23,775 bases of DNA. It comes from a virus. Position numbers and translations under genes: made by a program. Below the pieces are notes generated by a model. That model did no database searches and had not been told where the DNA came from. It saw only the letters and a program-made list of their open reading frames with translations. Shown here in pieces: positions 6,285 through 12,913 of the stretch. The DNA lies in the IMG/VR virus record IMGVR_UViG_3300022837_000097, positions 1-23,775 of that record, one strand, 5' to 3'. Within the stretch, counting starts at the first letter, position 1. Every line of letters begins with the position of its first letter.

Positions 6285-6312
6285 GATGGGCAGTGTGATC
6301 ACACTGCCCATC
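6285..6312 (+). terminator. Hairpin terminator after uvsX
   Basis: A 28-nt perfect palindrome, GATGGGCAGTGTGA and its complement, gives a stem of about 12 bp starting 17 nt after the uvsX stop. It is followed by CCATTTTCATT. It probably separates uvsX from the helicase gene, whose ribosome site AGAGG lies 20 nt further on. Confidence 0.7.
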
Positions 6313-6339
6313 CCATTTTCATTATAATAAGAGGTCCTG

Positions 6340-7725
6340 ATGATAGAGCAAACTATTCTTGCTAATCTACTTTACAATGGGGAGTTTTGTCGCAAAGTCA
6401 TTCCATACATCAAAGAAGAGTATTTCGATGATGTTGCAACCAAAAAGATATTTGCATCTTTCTCTGAATATGTCAGCACATATAAAGAACCACCTTCAAT
6501 TGAGGCTCTCAAGATTACGCTGGAAGCACGTAAAGATCTCAACGAGGATTTGTTTAAGGCTATCAACACATCCATCGACGAGTTGAAGGTCGACGTAGCA
6601 ACTAATCAAGATTGGCTTTTAGGGGAGACAGAGAAGTTCTGTCAAGACAAGGATCTGTTCAATTCAATCAGAAAAGCAATTTTGATTCTCGATGGGCAAG
6701 ATAAAGAGTTCGACAAAGGTGCTATTCCTAAGCTGTTGTCCGATTCGCTTGGGATTAACTTTGATAGTCACATTGGACATGATTATCTAGAAGATGCAGA
6801 TAGTCGTTATGATTTCTATCATCGTACAGAAGAGCGAATTCCTTTTGACATTGACATATTGAACCAAATCACTAAGGGTGGACTGCCACGTAAATCTTTG
6901 ACGTTGATTTTAGCAACTACAGGTGGTGGGAAAAGTTTGATGAAATGTCACATGGCTGCAGCGTCTCTCATGCATGCCAAGAACGTCCTCTACATAACAG
7001 CTGAAATGGCTGAGGAGAGAATTGCAGAACGTATTGATGCTAATCTACTAGATGTGACGATTGATCAGCTACGAGAAATGCCCAGAGAGATGTTCAATAC
7101 GAGAATTGCCAAGGTTAAAGGTAGAACACCTGGAAAACTTGTAGTCAAAGAATATCCTACAGGATCTGCTCATGCAGGACACTTTAGACACCTCCTCAAT
7201 GAGCTGAAACTAAAGAAGGGGTTTGCCCCTGATATTATCTTCATTGATTATCTCAACATATGTGCATCTTCTCGTGTGAAGGGTGCAGCAGCCGCAAACT
7301 CGTATACACTGGTTAAGTCAATCGCTGAAGAAATACGTGGTTTGGCAATGGAGTTTGATTGTCCTATTGTATCATCAAGTCAGTACAATCGTGGAGCATA
7401 CGATTCAAGTGATGTAGACCTTACAAATACATCTGAGTGCATTTACGCTAAAGAAACAGTTACGATGAGTGACGGAACGTCGAGGTGCATATCTGACCTA
7501 AAACCAGGCGATAAAATTAAAAGCGAAGATAGTACCAAGCTAGTCACGATGGTCCACCATCCCAAGATGAAAGACTGTGTGAAGATTAAAATGAACAGCG
7601 GCAAGACAATTATTGTCAGTAAGGATCATGTGTTTCCATCTAGATCTAACAACGGCATCGTGTCACGACTATCTGTTAATCAGGGACTAAATGTGGGCAA
7701 CAGTCTGAATGTAGTAGAGGATTAA
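6340..7725 (+). CDS. 41: Replicative helicase gp41, N-terminal part fused to N-intein
   Basis: gp41 is the DnaB-type hexameric 5'-3' helicase of the T4 replisome. This gene encodes helicase residues 1-366 and a 95-residue N-intein, then TAA. The N-terminal helical domain starts MIEQTILANLLYNGEF. The RecA-like domain has the Walker A A192-T-T-G-G-G-K-S199, Walker B IIFIDYLNI at 299-307 and SSSQYNRGAY. The intein interrupts a DnaB motif-4 segment after DLTNTSE, and the extein resumes with SMGIAHTAD in the next gene. Joined, the exteins give 477 residues, against 475 in T4. The stop codon is followed at once by TAC-ATG in the same frame. Confidence 0.93.
   Translation: MIEQTILANLLYNGEFCRKVIPYIKEEYFDDVATKKIFASFSEYVSTYKEPPSIEALKITLEARKDLNEDLFKAINTSIDELKVDVATNQDWLLGETEKFCQDKDLFNSIRKAILILDGQDKEFDKGAIPKLLSDSLGINFDSHIGHDYLEDADSRYDFYHRTEERIPFDIDILNQITKGGLPRKSLTLILATTGGGKSLMKCHMAAASLMHAKNVLYITAEMAEERIAERIDANLLDVTIDQLREMPREMFNTRIAKVKGRTPGKLVVKEYPTGSAHAGHFRHLLNELKLKKGFAPDIIFIDYLNICASSRVKGAAAANSYTLVKSIAEEIRGLAMEFDCPIVSSSQYNRGAYDSSDVDLTNTSECIYAKETVTMSDGTSRCISDLKPGDKIKSEDSTKLVTMVHHPKMKDCVKIKMNSGKTIIVSKDHVFPSRSNNGIVSRLSVNQGLNVGNSLNVVED
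7438..7722 (+). other. Split intein in gp41, N-terminal half
   Basis: Residues 367-461. Block A begins with Cys1 (CIYAKETVTMSDGTSR), then ISDLKPGDKI. Block B is IIVSKDHVFP, with its His conserved. The C-terminal part (SRLSVNQGLNVGNSL) resembles the end of the natural gp41-type split N-inteins known from marine metagenomes. It has many Lys residues, whereas the facing N-terminal extension of the C-half is acidic, which could aid association. Confidence 0.88.
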
Positions 7726-7728
7726 TAC

Positions 7729-8007
7729 ATGAACGATAGTCAAATGGAAAAGATGCAGAATGACTGTTTTGTCAAAGCTCACCACATGATCGTCAACAAC
7801 ATGACCAAAGAGATGGATGTGTTCGACCTGACAGATCTGCTGATAAGCATGGAGATCGAGAAAGAGGAGAAGCAACAAGTTGAAGACAGCAAGATTGATT
7901 ACAACGACACTATTGTAGAAATTGAGAACGTCGGCATGATGGAAACAGTAGATATATCTGTAACAGGTAGTCAATTGTTCTACTGCAATGGCATTTTGAC
8001 AAAAAAC
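7729..8007 (+). other. Split intein in gp41, extended C-terminal half
   Basis: The last 40 or so residues (IVEIENVGMMETVDISV, then LFYCNGILTKN) form blocks F and G of a C-intein, ending Lys92-Asn93 before Ser94. About 53 further residues precede them, rich in Asp, Glu and Met, with no match to an endonuclease motif that I can see. Known natural C-inteins of this kind are nearer 35-45 residues. The extension may be linker left by a lost insert, or an added association segment. In-frame Met codons within it are alternative starts. Confidence 0.85.
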
Positions 8008-8343
8008 AGTATGGGGATTGCTCACACTGCTGATTGTATCCTCGGATTGATCTCATCAGAAGAATTAGAGGCGATGGGCCAGATAATGATCAAGCAGTTA
8101 AAAAACAGATGGGGCGACCTCGGATTCTACAGACGGTTTGTTGTTGGAATAGACAGATCAAAAATGAAGCTGTATGATTTGGAAGAGGGTGCACAGAGCG
8201 ATGTTCAAAATGAGACAAGGAAAAAACAACAACCACAAGAGGACGAAGATAAGCCCACATTCGACACCTCTAATTTCGGACAAGAGGAATCATTTAGAAT
8301 GAAACCTTCTTGGAAGAAAACTAAGGTAGACGGATTCAAATGA
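7729..8343 (+). CDS. 41: Replicative helicase gp41, C-intein fused to C-terminal part
   Basis: A gene of 204 codons starting three nt after the stop of the N-terminal gene and in the same frame. AGAGGA (7716-7721), inside the end of the first gene, gives a ribosome site seven nt before the ATG. Residues 1-93 are an extended C-intein. Residues 94-204 are the helicase C-terminus, starting Ser94-MGIAHTADCILGLISSEE and including KQLKNRWGD and RRFVVGIDRSKMKLYD. The tail is hydrophilic. The split is thus one stop codon plus a reinitiation start, so read-through would give a continuous intein of about 190 residues. The Asn-1 residue is preceded by Lys rather than the usual His. Confidence 0.9.
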   Translation: MNDSQMEKMQNDCFVKAHHMIVNNMTKEMDVFDLTDLLISMEIEKEEKQQVEDSKIDYNDTIVEIENVGMMETVDISVTGSQLFYCNGILTKNSMGIAHTADCILGLISSEELEAMGQIMIKQLKNRWGDLGFYRRFVVGIDRSKMKLYDLEEGAQSDVQNETRKKQQPQEDEDKPTFDTSNFGQEESFRMKPSWKKTKVDGFK

Positions 8344-8351
8344 CGTAACAG

Positions 8352-8380
8352 TTGCCTTTTGTATAGAGGCGTGCTATGAT
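8352..8380 (+). promoter_or_regulatory. Sigma70-type early promoter
   Basis: TTGCCT (8352-8357), a 17-nt spacer, then TATGAT (8375-8380) preceded by TGC, an extended -10. It lies in the gap after gp41 and would drive the gene at 8434 and the phosphoesterase. A late box follows 25 nt downstream, so this unit can be read early and late. Confidence 0.7.
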
Positions 8381-8405
8381 TAGGTAACAGCTCAACGCAT
8401 TGAGT

Positions 8406-8413
8406 TATAAATA
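8406..8413 (+). promoter_or_regulatory. Late promoter box TATAAATA
   Basis: A perfect match to the T4 late consensus, 28 nt before the ATG at 8434 and ahead of the AAGGA ribosome site. Confidence 0.7.
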
Positions 8414-8433
8414 TAAACACAAGGAAATGAAAA

Positions 8434-8961
8434 ATGATTGACTATGATGTACTGAAGAAGCAGATTGACGCAATCAAGGGAACCACATTTGCTGGTTTGA
8501 CAACAAAGACCTCAGTCAAGCTCAAGGGGGGTAAGAAAAACCTCCAGCAGGGCCGCATTACTAAAATTACCGAGAAGGCAAACATCATGTTGTTTTCCAA
8601 CTCGTCTGTCAATGGTTATGAAGGTATGGTCAAGCGCCGTATGGTTGCAGAAGGTAAAGATCCGCAGGAATTTGTGCTTAAGCCACGGCCTTGGGGCAAA
8701 CGTGTTGATAATAGCCCGTTCATTGAACACAATGGTAAGTATTACCTCGAGTGTTTTTTCATCAATGCAGGGACATCTTCATACTTTCTTGACGATGAAC
8801 CTATTGACAAGAAAGACGTCGAAGGTTTGGACGACCCAAAAGAGAAGACTGAAACACAAGTAGAATCTCAGGGTGGGATCGACGACAAGGTTATACTGAG
8901 AACATTTGCTCTCGAGTCTATCCTTTCTATTAAAATTAAGAGTGAGGAGTACACAGCGTAA
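8434..8961 (+). CDS. Conserved T4-like phage protein of unknown function
   Basis: A 175-residue soluble protein starting at an ATG with AAGGA about eight nt upstream. The middle has a beta-like patch with conserved-looking aromatics: KPRPWGKRVDNSPFIEHNG, then KYYLECFFI and GTSSYFLDDEPI. I recall similar small proteins near replication genes of T4-like marine phages (the PRxWG and GTSYYLDGE pattern), all without assigned function. A nucleic-acid-binding role would be a guess. It has both an early and a late promoter and shares a TAATG with the next gene, so the two are translationally coupled. Confidence 0.75.
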   Translation: MIDYDVLKKQIDAIKGTTFAGLTTKTSVKLKGGKKNLQQGRITKITEKANIMLFSNSSVNGYEGMVKRRMVAEGKDPQEFVLKPRPWGKRVDNSPFIEHNGKYYLECFFINAGTSSYFLDDEPIDKKDVEGLDDPKEKTETQVESQGGIDDKVILRTFALESILSIKIKSEEYTA

Positions 8962-10529
8962 TGGATACAGAAGAAAACCTTATTGGGTTATATTTGAAGA
9001 TCGTTGAGACAAAGAAAGATCTTCCTGTCTACAACGACTTTCTTGCACTCGACGTTTCGAGAGGTACTATTAGACACCACTTTGGTGGCATCGAAAATCT
9101 ACATGCACATATGAGAGAAACACACGTAGATGAGCTGATGGTTCACTTCTCTACAGTGGAAAGCATTTTTGATCCCAACCGGTCAATCGATGTTTCGACA
9201 AGCAAGTTTGTGATTACGACAGCAGTCGCCGATTCGCCTGCTGACAAAAACTTCCTTGCTGCTTTAAAGCTATATTGCGACACAAACGACGCACAGCTTG
9301 TAATTATGCCTTGCGAAAGTGTTACTAACAGTTTTGAGAAAAAGACTGCAACGTTTGATCCAATCTTCAACGAAGCGCATTTTAGAGTTGTCAATAGCGA
9401 TGTTGAGCTCAACAGTAATTTTTCTTTGTGTAGTATTCAGGTATCCGCAAAGCAGATTAAATCAATCACAGGTCTTTCACGTCTTGGAAACCGTGAAGGA
9501 TCATATGTGTTTGCAAGCCCAAAGCAGTTCCTTGAGTATATTCCATCAGGCAACAACCGTGGTAAGAACTATGCGATCATGACGCCTGGTGCATGTACAA
9601 AACCATCATATTACACTGACACGTTTGTATCAAAGCGGCTTTCATATATTGCAGAATCAGACCATACAATTGGTGCTATCATTGTTGAGATTAAAGACGA
9701 TACTAAGTTCGACTTTAGACAGATTCAAGCTGCATCAGACGGGTCCTTCATTGACGTGGGGACACAATACAACTCTGACGGTACAACGAGCATGGTACCT
9801 GCCAACATTATTCTTGGTGACCTACACTCTACGTTCATTGACCGGCAGGCTCTTGATTATTTCATAGACAAATTCATTCATTTGAAGGTCGACCATATTT
9901 TTCTCCATGATATTTTTGATGCTTATTCGATAAGTCACCACGTCAAAGACATTGCTGAGAAGGCTGCTAGATCAAACCAAGGGGCAGATTCACTTGAAGA
10001 AGAAGTGCTTTTAACATTTGATACAGTTAAATACGTTGCAGATAAATTGAATCCAACAACTGTGAATATCGTCAAATCAAACCATGACGAGTTTCTCGAT
10101 CGTTATCTTGCAGCAGGTACGTATGTTGAGGATCCAAAAAACCATCTATTTAGCTTGAGAATAGCGCCGACGCTCTTTGATGAAGGTGAAGATGTGCTAA
10201 AGGCTGCTATGAATCTTGTTGAGGTTGTTCCTGACAACTGGAGATTTCTTTCACGTGAAGATTCTCTGAGGATTGGTGGTGTCGAATGTGCTGCGCACGG
10301 TGATCTTGGTATGAACGGGGCTAAGTGTTCCCTTAACTCATTGGAGAAGATTTACGGTGATAGTGTGACGGGGCATACACACTCTGCAGCAATACAAAGA
10401 TCGATATTTAGAGTCGGAACTCTTTCTGATCTTAATATGAGATACAATAGAGGCCCATCATCGTGGACTCAGACTTGTTGTTTACTATACAACAACGGTC
10501 AGAAACAACTGATCAATTTCATACGCTAA
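8961..10529 (+). CDS. Metallophosphoesterase, phage T5 A1-like
   Basis: A 522-residue protein. The C-terminal half is a calcineurin-type metallophosphoesterase with all metal-site motifs: GD287-L-H289, H316-D317, N374-H375-D376, H446-G-D and G-H472-T-H474. The arrangement, including LHDIFDAYSISHH, ECAAHGDLGMNGA and TGHTHSA, resembles the A1 protein of phage T5, which takes part in pre-early DNA transfer and host DNA breakdown. The first 50 residues look like a helix-turn-helix (SRGTIRHHFGGIENLHAH). Residues 60-270 are a domain I do not recognise. The likely role is a nuclease or phosphodiesterase acting on DNA, by analogy only. The start overlaps the previous stop (TAATG). Confidence 0.85.
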   Translation: MDTEENLIGLYLKIVETKKDLPVYNDFLALDVSRGTIRHHFGGIENLHAHMRETHVDELMVHFSTVESIFDPNRSIDVSTSKFVITTAVADSPADKNFLAALKLYCDTNDAQLVIMPCESVTNSFEKKTATFDPIFNEAHFRVVNSDVELNSNFSLCSIQVSAKQIKSITGLSRLGNREGSYVFASPKQFLEYIPSGNNRGKNYAIMTPGACTKPSYYTDTFVSKRLSYIAESDHTIGAIIVEIKDDTKFDFRQIQAASDGSFIDVGTQYNSDGTTSMVPANIILGDLHSTFIDRQALDYFIDKFIHLKVDHIFLHDIFDAYSISHHVKDIAEKAARSNQGADSLEEEVLLTFDTVKYVADKLNPTTVNIVKSNHDEFLDRYLAAGTYVEDPKNHLFSLRIAPTLFDEGEDVLKAAMNLVEVVPDNWRFLSREDSLRIGGVECAAHGDLGMNGAKCSLNSLEKIYGDSVTGHTHSAAIQRSIFRVGTLSDLNMRYNRGPSSWTQTCCLLYNNGQKQLINFIR

Positions 10530-10534
10530 AAAAC

Positions 10535-10557
10535 AAGGGAGCTGTAATGGCTCCCTT
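10535..10557 (+). terminator. Hairpin terminator after the phosphoesterase
   Basis: AAGGGAGC and GCTCCCTT give an 8-bp stem with a 7-nt loop, starting 6 nt after the stop. There is no U tract afterwards (CACACACG), so it may be a transcript-end or processing structure. Confidence 0.55.
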
Positions 10558-10583
10558 CACACACGTAAAGTAGGTGATGTATC

Positions 10584-10793
10584 ATGTTCAAGAATATAGT
10601 CAGAAAAAAACATCTCATATTTAATCGTCTACAGCTTGTAACAATAGTGTATCTAATTGAAAAGTATACTATTTTAAGCAGATCGCTAAACAATGATGTA
10701 GATCTCAACTCTGTTTGGCAAGGTGTACAGAGTTCTGAAGACGTTTCAATCAAACAAACACTTAGAATATTTAAAAGACGCTTAGGTGAATAG
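10584..10793 (+). CDS. Small hypothetical protein
   Basis: A 69-residue basic, helical protein with ATG preceded by TAGGTGATG. It lies between two hairpins, so it forms its own short unit. No membrane segment or motif is clear; the segment RLQLVTIVYLIEKYTIL is hydrophobic but includes charges. I do not recognise it. Confidence 0.6.
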   Translation: MFKNIVRKKHLIFNRLQLVTIVYLIEKYTILSRSLNNDVDLNSVWQGVQSSEDVSIKQTLRIFKRRLGE

Positions 10794-10830
10794 GTAGTAG
10801 CCACCCCTTTAGGGTATGGCTGATGATCCT

Positions 10831-10849
10831 AAAAAGCCTGGGCTTTTTT
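10831..10849 (+). terminator. Intrinsic terminator
   Basis: AAAAAGC, a CTGG loop and GCTTTTTT make a compact stem ending in six T, the most typical rho-independent terminator in the window. It isolates the block upstream of the DUF1127-hemA group. Confidence 0.8.
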
Positions 10850-10861
10850 CCGTTTCTCTGG

Positions 10862-10869
10862 AATAAATA
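10862..10869 (+). promoter_or_regulatory. Late-type box AATAAATA
   Basis: It matches the ATAAATA core, 40 nt before the DUF1127 start and just after the intrinsic terminator. The first base is off consensus. Confidence 0.4.
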
Positions 10870-10901
10870 TCATCATACACACGTGCAAAAGGGGAACGAT
10901 G

Positions 10902-11060
10902 ATGTTCAAAATGATACACGATTACTTTACATACACACGAGCAGTTCGAGATCTATCGCAACTGACTGACCGTGAGTTGAGGGACATTGGAATCACACGA
11001 GGCGACATTAGAAACGCAGTGAGATCGCATCCACCTTCGTCTGATCAAAAATCCATATGA
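10902..11060 (+). CDS. DUF1127-family microprotein
   Basis: A 52-residue protein. The centre, LSQLTDRELRDIGITRGDI, is the DUF1127 signature (LS-L-D-EL-DIG--R-I). DUF1127 proteins are tiny, Arg-rich and abundant in alphaproteobacteria, where some bind RNA and affect RNA turnover and stress or phosphate responses. AAAGGGGAA precedes two adjacent ATGs (10899 and 10902); I chose the second for spacing. It ends in an ATGA overlap with the next small gene, and hemA follows. It is probably acquired from the host and could act as an RNA-level regulator during infection, which is inference. Confidence 0.85.
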   Translation: MFKMIHDYFTYTRAVRDLSQLTDRELRDIGITRGDIRNAVRSHPPSSDQKSI

Positions 11061-11197
11061 GGTATACAAAAAACTTCTTTGGGTCAATAGTAAAAGCAAG
11101 AGAGCGGAGTGTTGCACGGTTGATTTTAAGAGATTACAACCATCTTCTGGACGACGAAGTCAGAAGAAACATTCAAGAACAACTTAGGGATAAATAA
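11057..11197 (+). CDS. Small basic protein coupled to the DUF1127 gene
   Basis: 46 residues, very rich in Arg, Asp and Glu ([23 protein letters not shown]), read from an ATG that shares ATGA with the DUF1127 stop. It looks like one amphipathic helix pair. The overall style is like DUF1127 proteins but the signature is not there. The tight coupling supports a real gene; the function is unknown. Confidence 0.6.
   Translation: MRYTKNFFGSIVKARERSVARLILRDYNHLLDDEVRRNIQEQLRDK
11189..11196 (+). promoter_or_regulatory. Late-type box GATAAATA before hemA
   Basis: The ATAAATA core lies 49 nt before the hemA ATG and overlaps the stop of the small gene upstream. The spacing is like that of the other late boxes in the window. 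Confidence 0.35.
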
Positions 11198-11237
11198 TCA
11201 TGTCCGAATGGCCCGCTGTATTCTTGGAGATGTGAAC

Positions 11238-12449
11238 ATGAAATACGAATCTGCACTTGACATTGCCTTGAACCTTCTACATTCAGAAGGACGTTACAGG
11301 ACGTTTATAGATATTGAGCGTAAAAAGGGTGCCTATCCTACCGCTACGTGGTACAATCCAGATGGAGAACGTCGAGACGTTGTTGTGTGGTGTGGCAACG
11401 ATTATCTCGGCATGGGTCAACATCCTGTGGTTTTAGAGGCAATGGCTATTGCACTCGAGGCAACGGGTGCAGGTTCAGGCGGCACGAGAAACATATCAGG
11501 AACCACAGTATACCACAGCAGACTTGAAGCAGAACTGTCTGATTTGCATCAGACAGAGGCTGCTCTTGTATTCACCTCAGCATATAATGCCAACGATGCC
11601 ACGTTGTCAACATTGCCCAAGCTCTTTCCAGGCCTCATCATATATTCTGATGCGTTGAACCACGCTTCGATGATTGAGGGTGTGAGACGTAATGGTGGCG
11701 CAAAGCGTATCTTTAGGCACAATGATGTTGACCATCTACGTGATCTACTCGCTGCTGACGACCCATCTGCTCCAAAGTTAATTGCGTTCGAGTCTATATA
11801 CTCGATGGACGGTGATTTTGCACCGATAAAAAGCATATGCGACCTTGCGGACGAGTTTAACGCTCTTACATACATTGACGAGGTACATGCTGTCGGCATG
11901 TACGGGCCACGTGGAGCAGGTGTGTGCGAACGTGACGGTTTAATGGACAGAATTGATATTGTTAACGGTACGCTGGCCAAAGCCTACGGTGTGGCAGGTG
12001 GCTACATCGCTGGATCAGCCAAGATGTGTGATGCAATACGATCTTATGCGCCAGGATTCATATTTACATCCTCTATGCCTCCTGCCGTTGCTGCAGGGGC
12101 AGCAGCATCTGTACATTATTTGAAAAATGCACAACATTTGCGCGACACGCACTTACTTCGTGTCAACATGTTGAAAGGACGCTTTAAAAGTATTGGACTA
12201 CCTTTGATTGATAATGGCAGTCACATTGTTCCTGTACATGTAGGTAACCCCATCCATTGTAAGGTGTTGTCTGACATGTTACTAGAACAACACGGGATTT
12301 ATGTGCAGCCTATCAACTTTCCTACAGTCCCACGTGGAACTGAGAGACTTCGGTTCACACCTTCTCCTGTTCACAGTATTAGCCAAATAGACTATCTGGT
12401 TCAGATAATGGATGAACTCTGGCATAGGTGCGCACTCGACCGCTCTTAG
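11238..12449 (+). CDS. hemA: 5-aminolevulinate synthase (ALAS)
   Basis: A PLP enzyme that joins glycine and succinyl-CoA to give 5-aminolevulinate, CoA and CO2, the first step of heme and bacteriochlorophyll synthesis by the Shemin route of alphaproteobacteria. From ATG 11238 (TTGGAG nine nt upstream; an earlier ATG at 11208 has no ribosome site) the protein has 403 residues, full length. Residues fall at the same numbers as in the Rhodobacter enzyme: R21, N54, T83, N85, H142, D214, H217 and PLP-lysine K248. The loop around the lysine reads GTLAKAYG instead of the near-invariant GTLGKAFG. No Cys-Pro heme regulatory motif is present. The sequence is very like Rhodobacterales HemA, so recent transfer from a host is likely. 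Its stop overlaps the stop of a convergent gene. Confidence 0.96.
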   Translation: MKYESALDIALNLLHSEGRYRTFIDIERKKGAYPTATWYNPDGERRDVVVWCGNDYLGMGQHPVVLEAMAIALEATGAGSGGTRNISGTTVYHSRLEAELSDLHQTEAALVFTSAYNANDATLSTLPKLFPGLIIYSDALNHASMIEGVRRNGGAKRIFRHNDVDHLRDLLAADDPSAPKLIAFESIYSMDGDFAPIKSICDLADEFNALTYIDEVHAVGMYGPRGAGVCERDGLMDRIDIVNGTLAKAYGVAGGYIAGSAKMCDAIRSYAPGFIFTSSMPPAVAAGAAASVHYLKNAQHLRDTHLLRVNMLKGRFKSIGLPLIDNGSHIVPVHVGNPIHCKVLSDMLLEQHGIYVQPINFPTVPRGTERLRFTPSPVHSISQIDYLVQIMDELWHRCALDRS

Positions 12450-12781
12450 AAGCTATCGTTGTTGTTGGAGCCTTTTCGTATACTCATATATGCTTCTTTG
12501 CCATAGAACGCAGCCACAATACCTGCCACAGATATAAAATACAAGTCGGCCATTGATGCTAAAATAGAAGCATCAAAACCTGTCACTATCAAACCTATCA
12601 CAAGTAGAGGATAGGTAACCATCCCGCCAATAGCAACCCACGCCATCTTCCGCTGAGCATCTTCTTTTTTGTCTGCATTCTCAATTGATGTGAGTTTTTC
12701 CATATTTTTTATTTCTTCACTGTCAACGTTTCCATCACCATTTATATCATATTCTGAGTTTGTACCTGTGCGCTTTGACAT
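12446..12781 (-). CDS. EF-hand membrane protein (possible holin-like)
   Basis: The only clear minus-strand gene. I use the ATG at 12781, with AGGAAA upstream, rather than the longer frame from 12829. The 111-residue product has one EF-hand-like Ca2+ loop near its start ([12 protein letters not shown]), a charged helix ([13 protein letters not shown]), then two hydrophobic segments ([35 protein letters not shown]). I know this layout from small membrane proteins of marine phages. The size and two membrane passes would suit a holin or a lysis regulator, but it sits 7 kb from the endolysin. It has its own late-type box at 12830. Confidence 0.75.
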   Translation of the reverse strand: MSKRTGTNSEYDINGDGNVDSEEIKNMEKLTSIENADKKEDAQRKMAWVAIGGMVTYPLLVIGLIVTGFDASILASMADLYFISVAGIVAAFYGKEAYMSIRKGSNNNDSF

Positions 12782-12829
12782 TTTAATATTTCCTGTTAAA
12801 ATTATCATAACAAAAGATCGTCCATACAT

Positions 12830-12837
12830 TATTTATG
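12830..12837 (-). promoter_or_regulatory. Late-type box CATAAATA, minus strand
   Basis: Read on the minus strand the box is CATAAATA, 48 nt before the ATG of the EF-hand gene. With the box at 12871 it forms a divergent late-promoter pair 33 nt apart. Confidence 0.55.
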
Positions 12838-12870
12838 TGAGCAATCTTTCATATACAAGTCTAATTTTCA

Positions 12871-12878
12871 CATAAATA
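12871..12878 (+). promoter_or_regulatory. Late-type box CATAAATA, plus strand
   Basis: CATAAATA, 43 nt before the GTG at 12914, opens the long rightward run of late genes. Confidence 0.55.
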
Positions 12879-12913
12879 CTTTCAGAAACCCATTATTTGC
12901 TTGAGGATTTGCT

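Noticed and set aside
4494-8343. uvsX and gp41 as frameshifted pseudogenes
   Set aside because: Both break points fall exactly next to complete half-inteins, and both downstream parts have their own ribosome sites. All extein motifs are intact.
11549-11980. 143-codon minus-strand frame within hemA
   Set aside because: Antisense shadow of a conserved enzyme; no start context or family.
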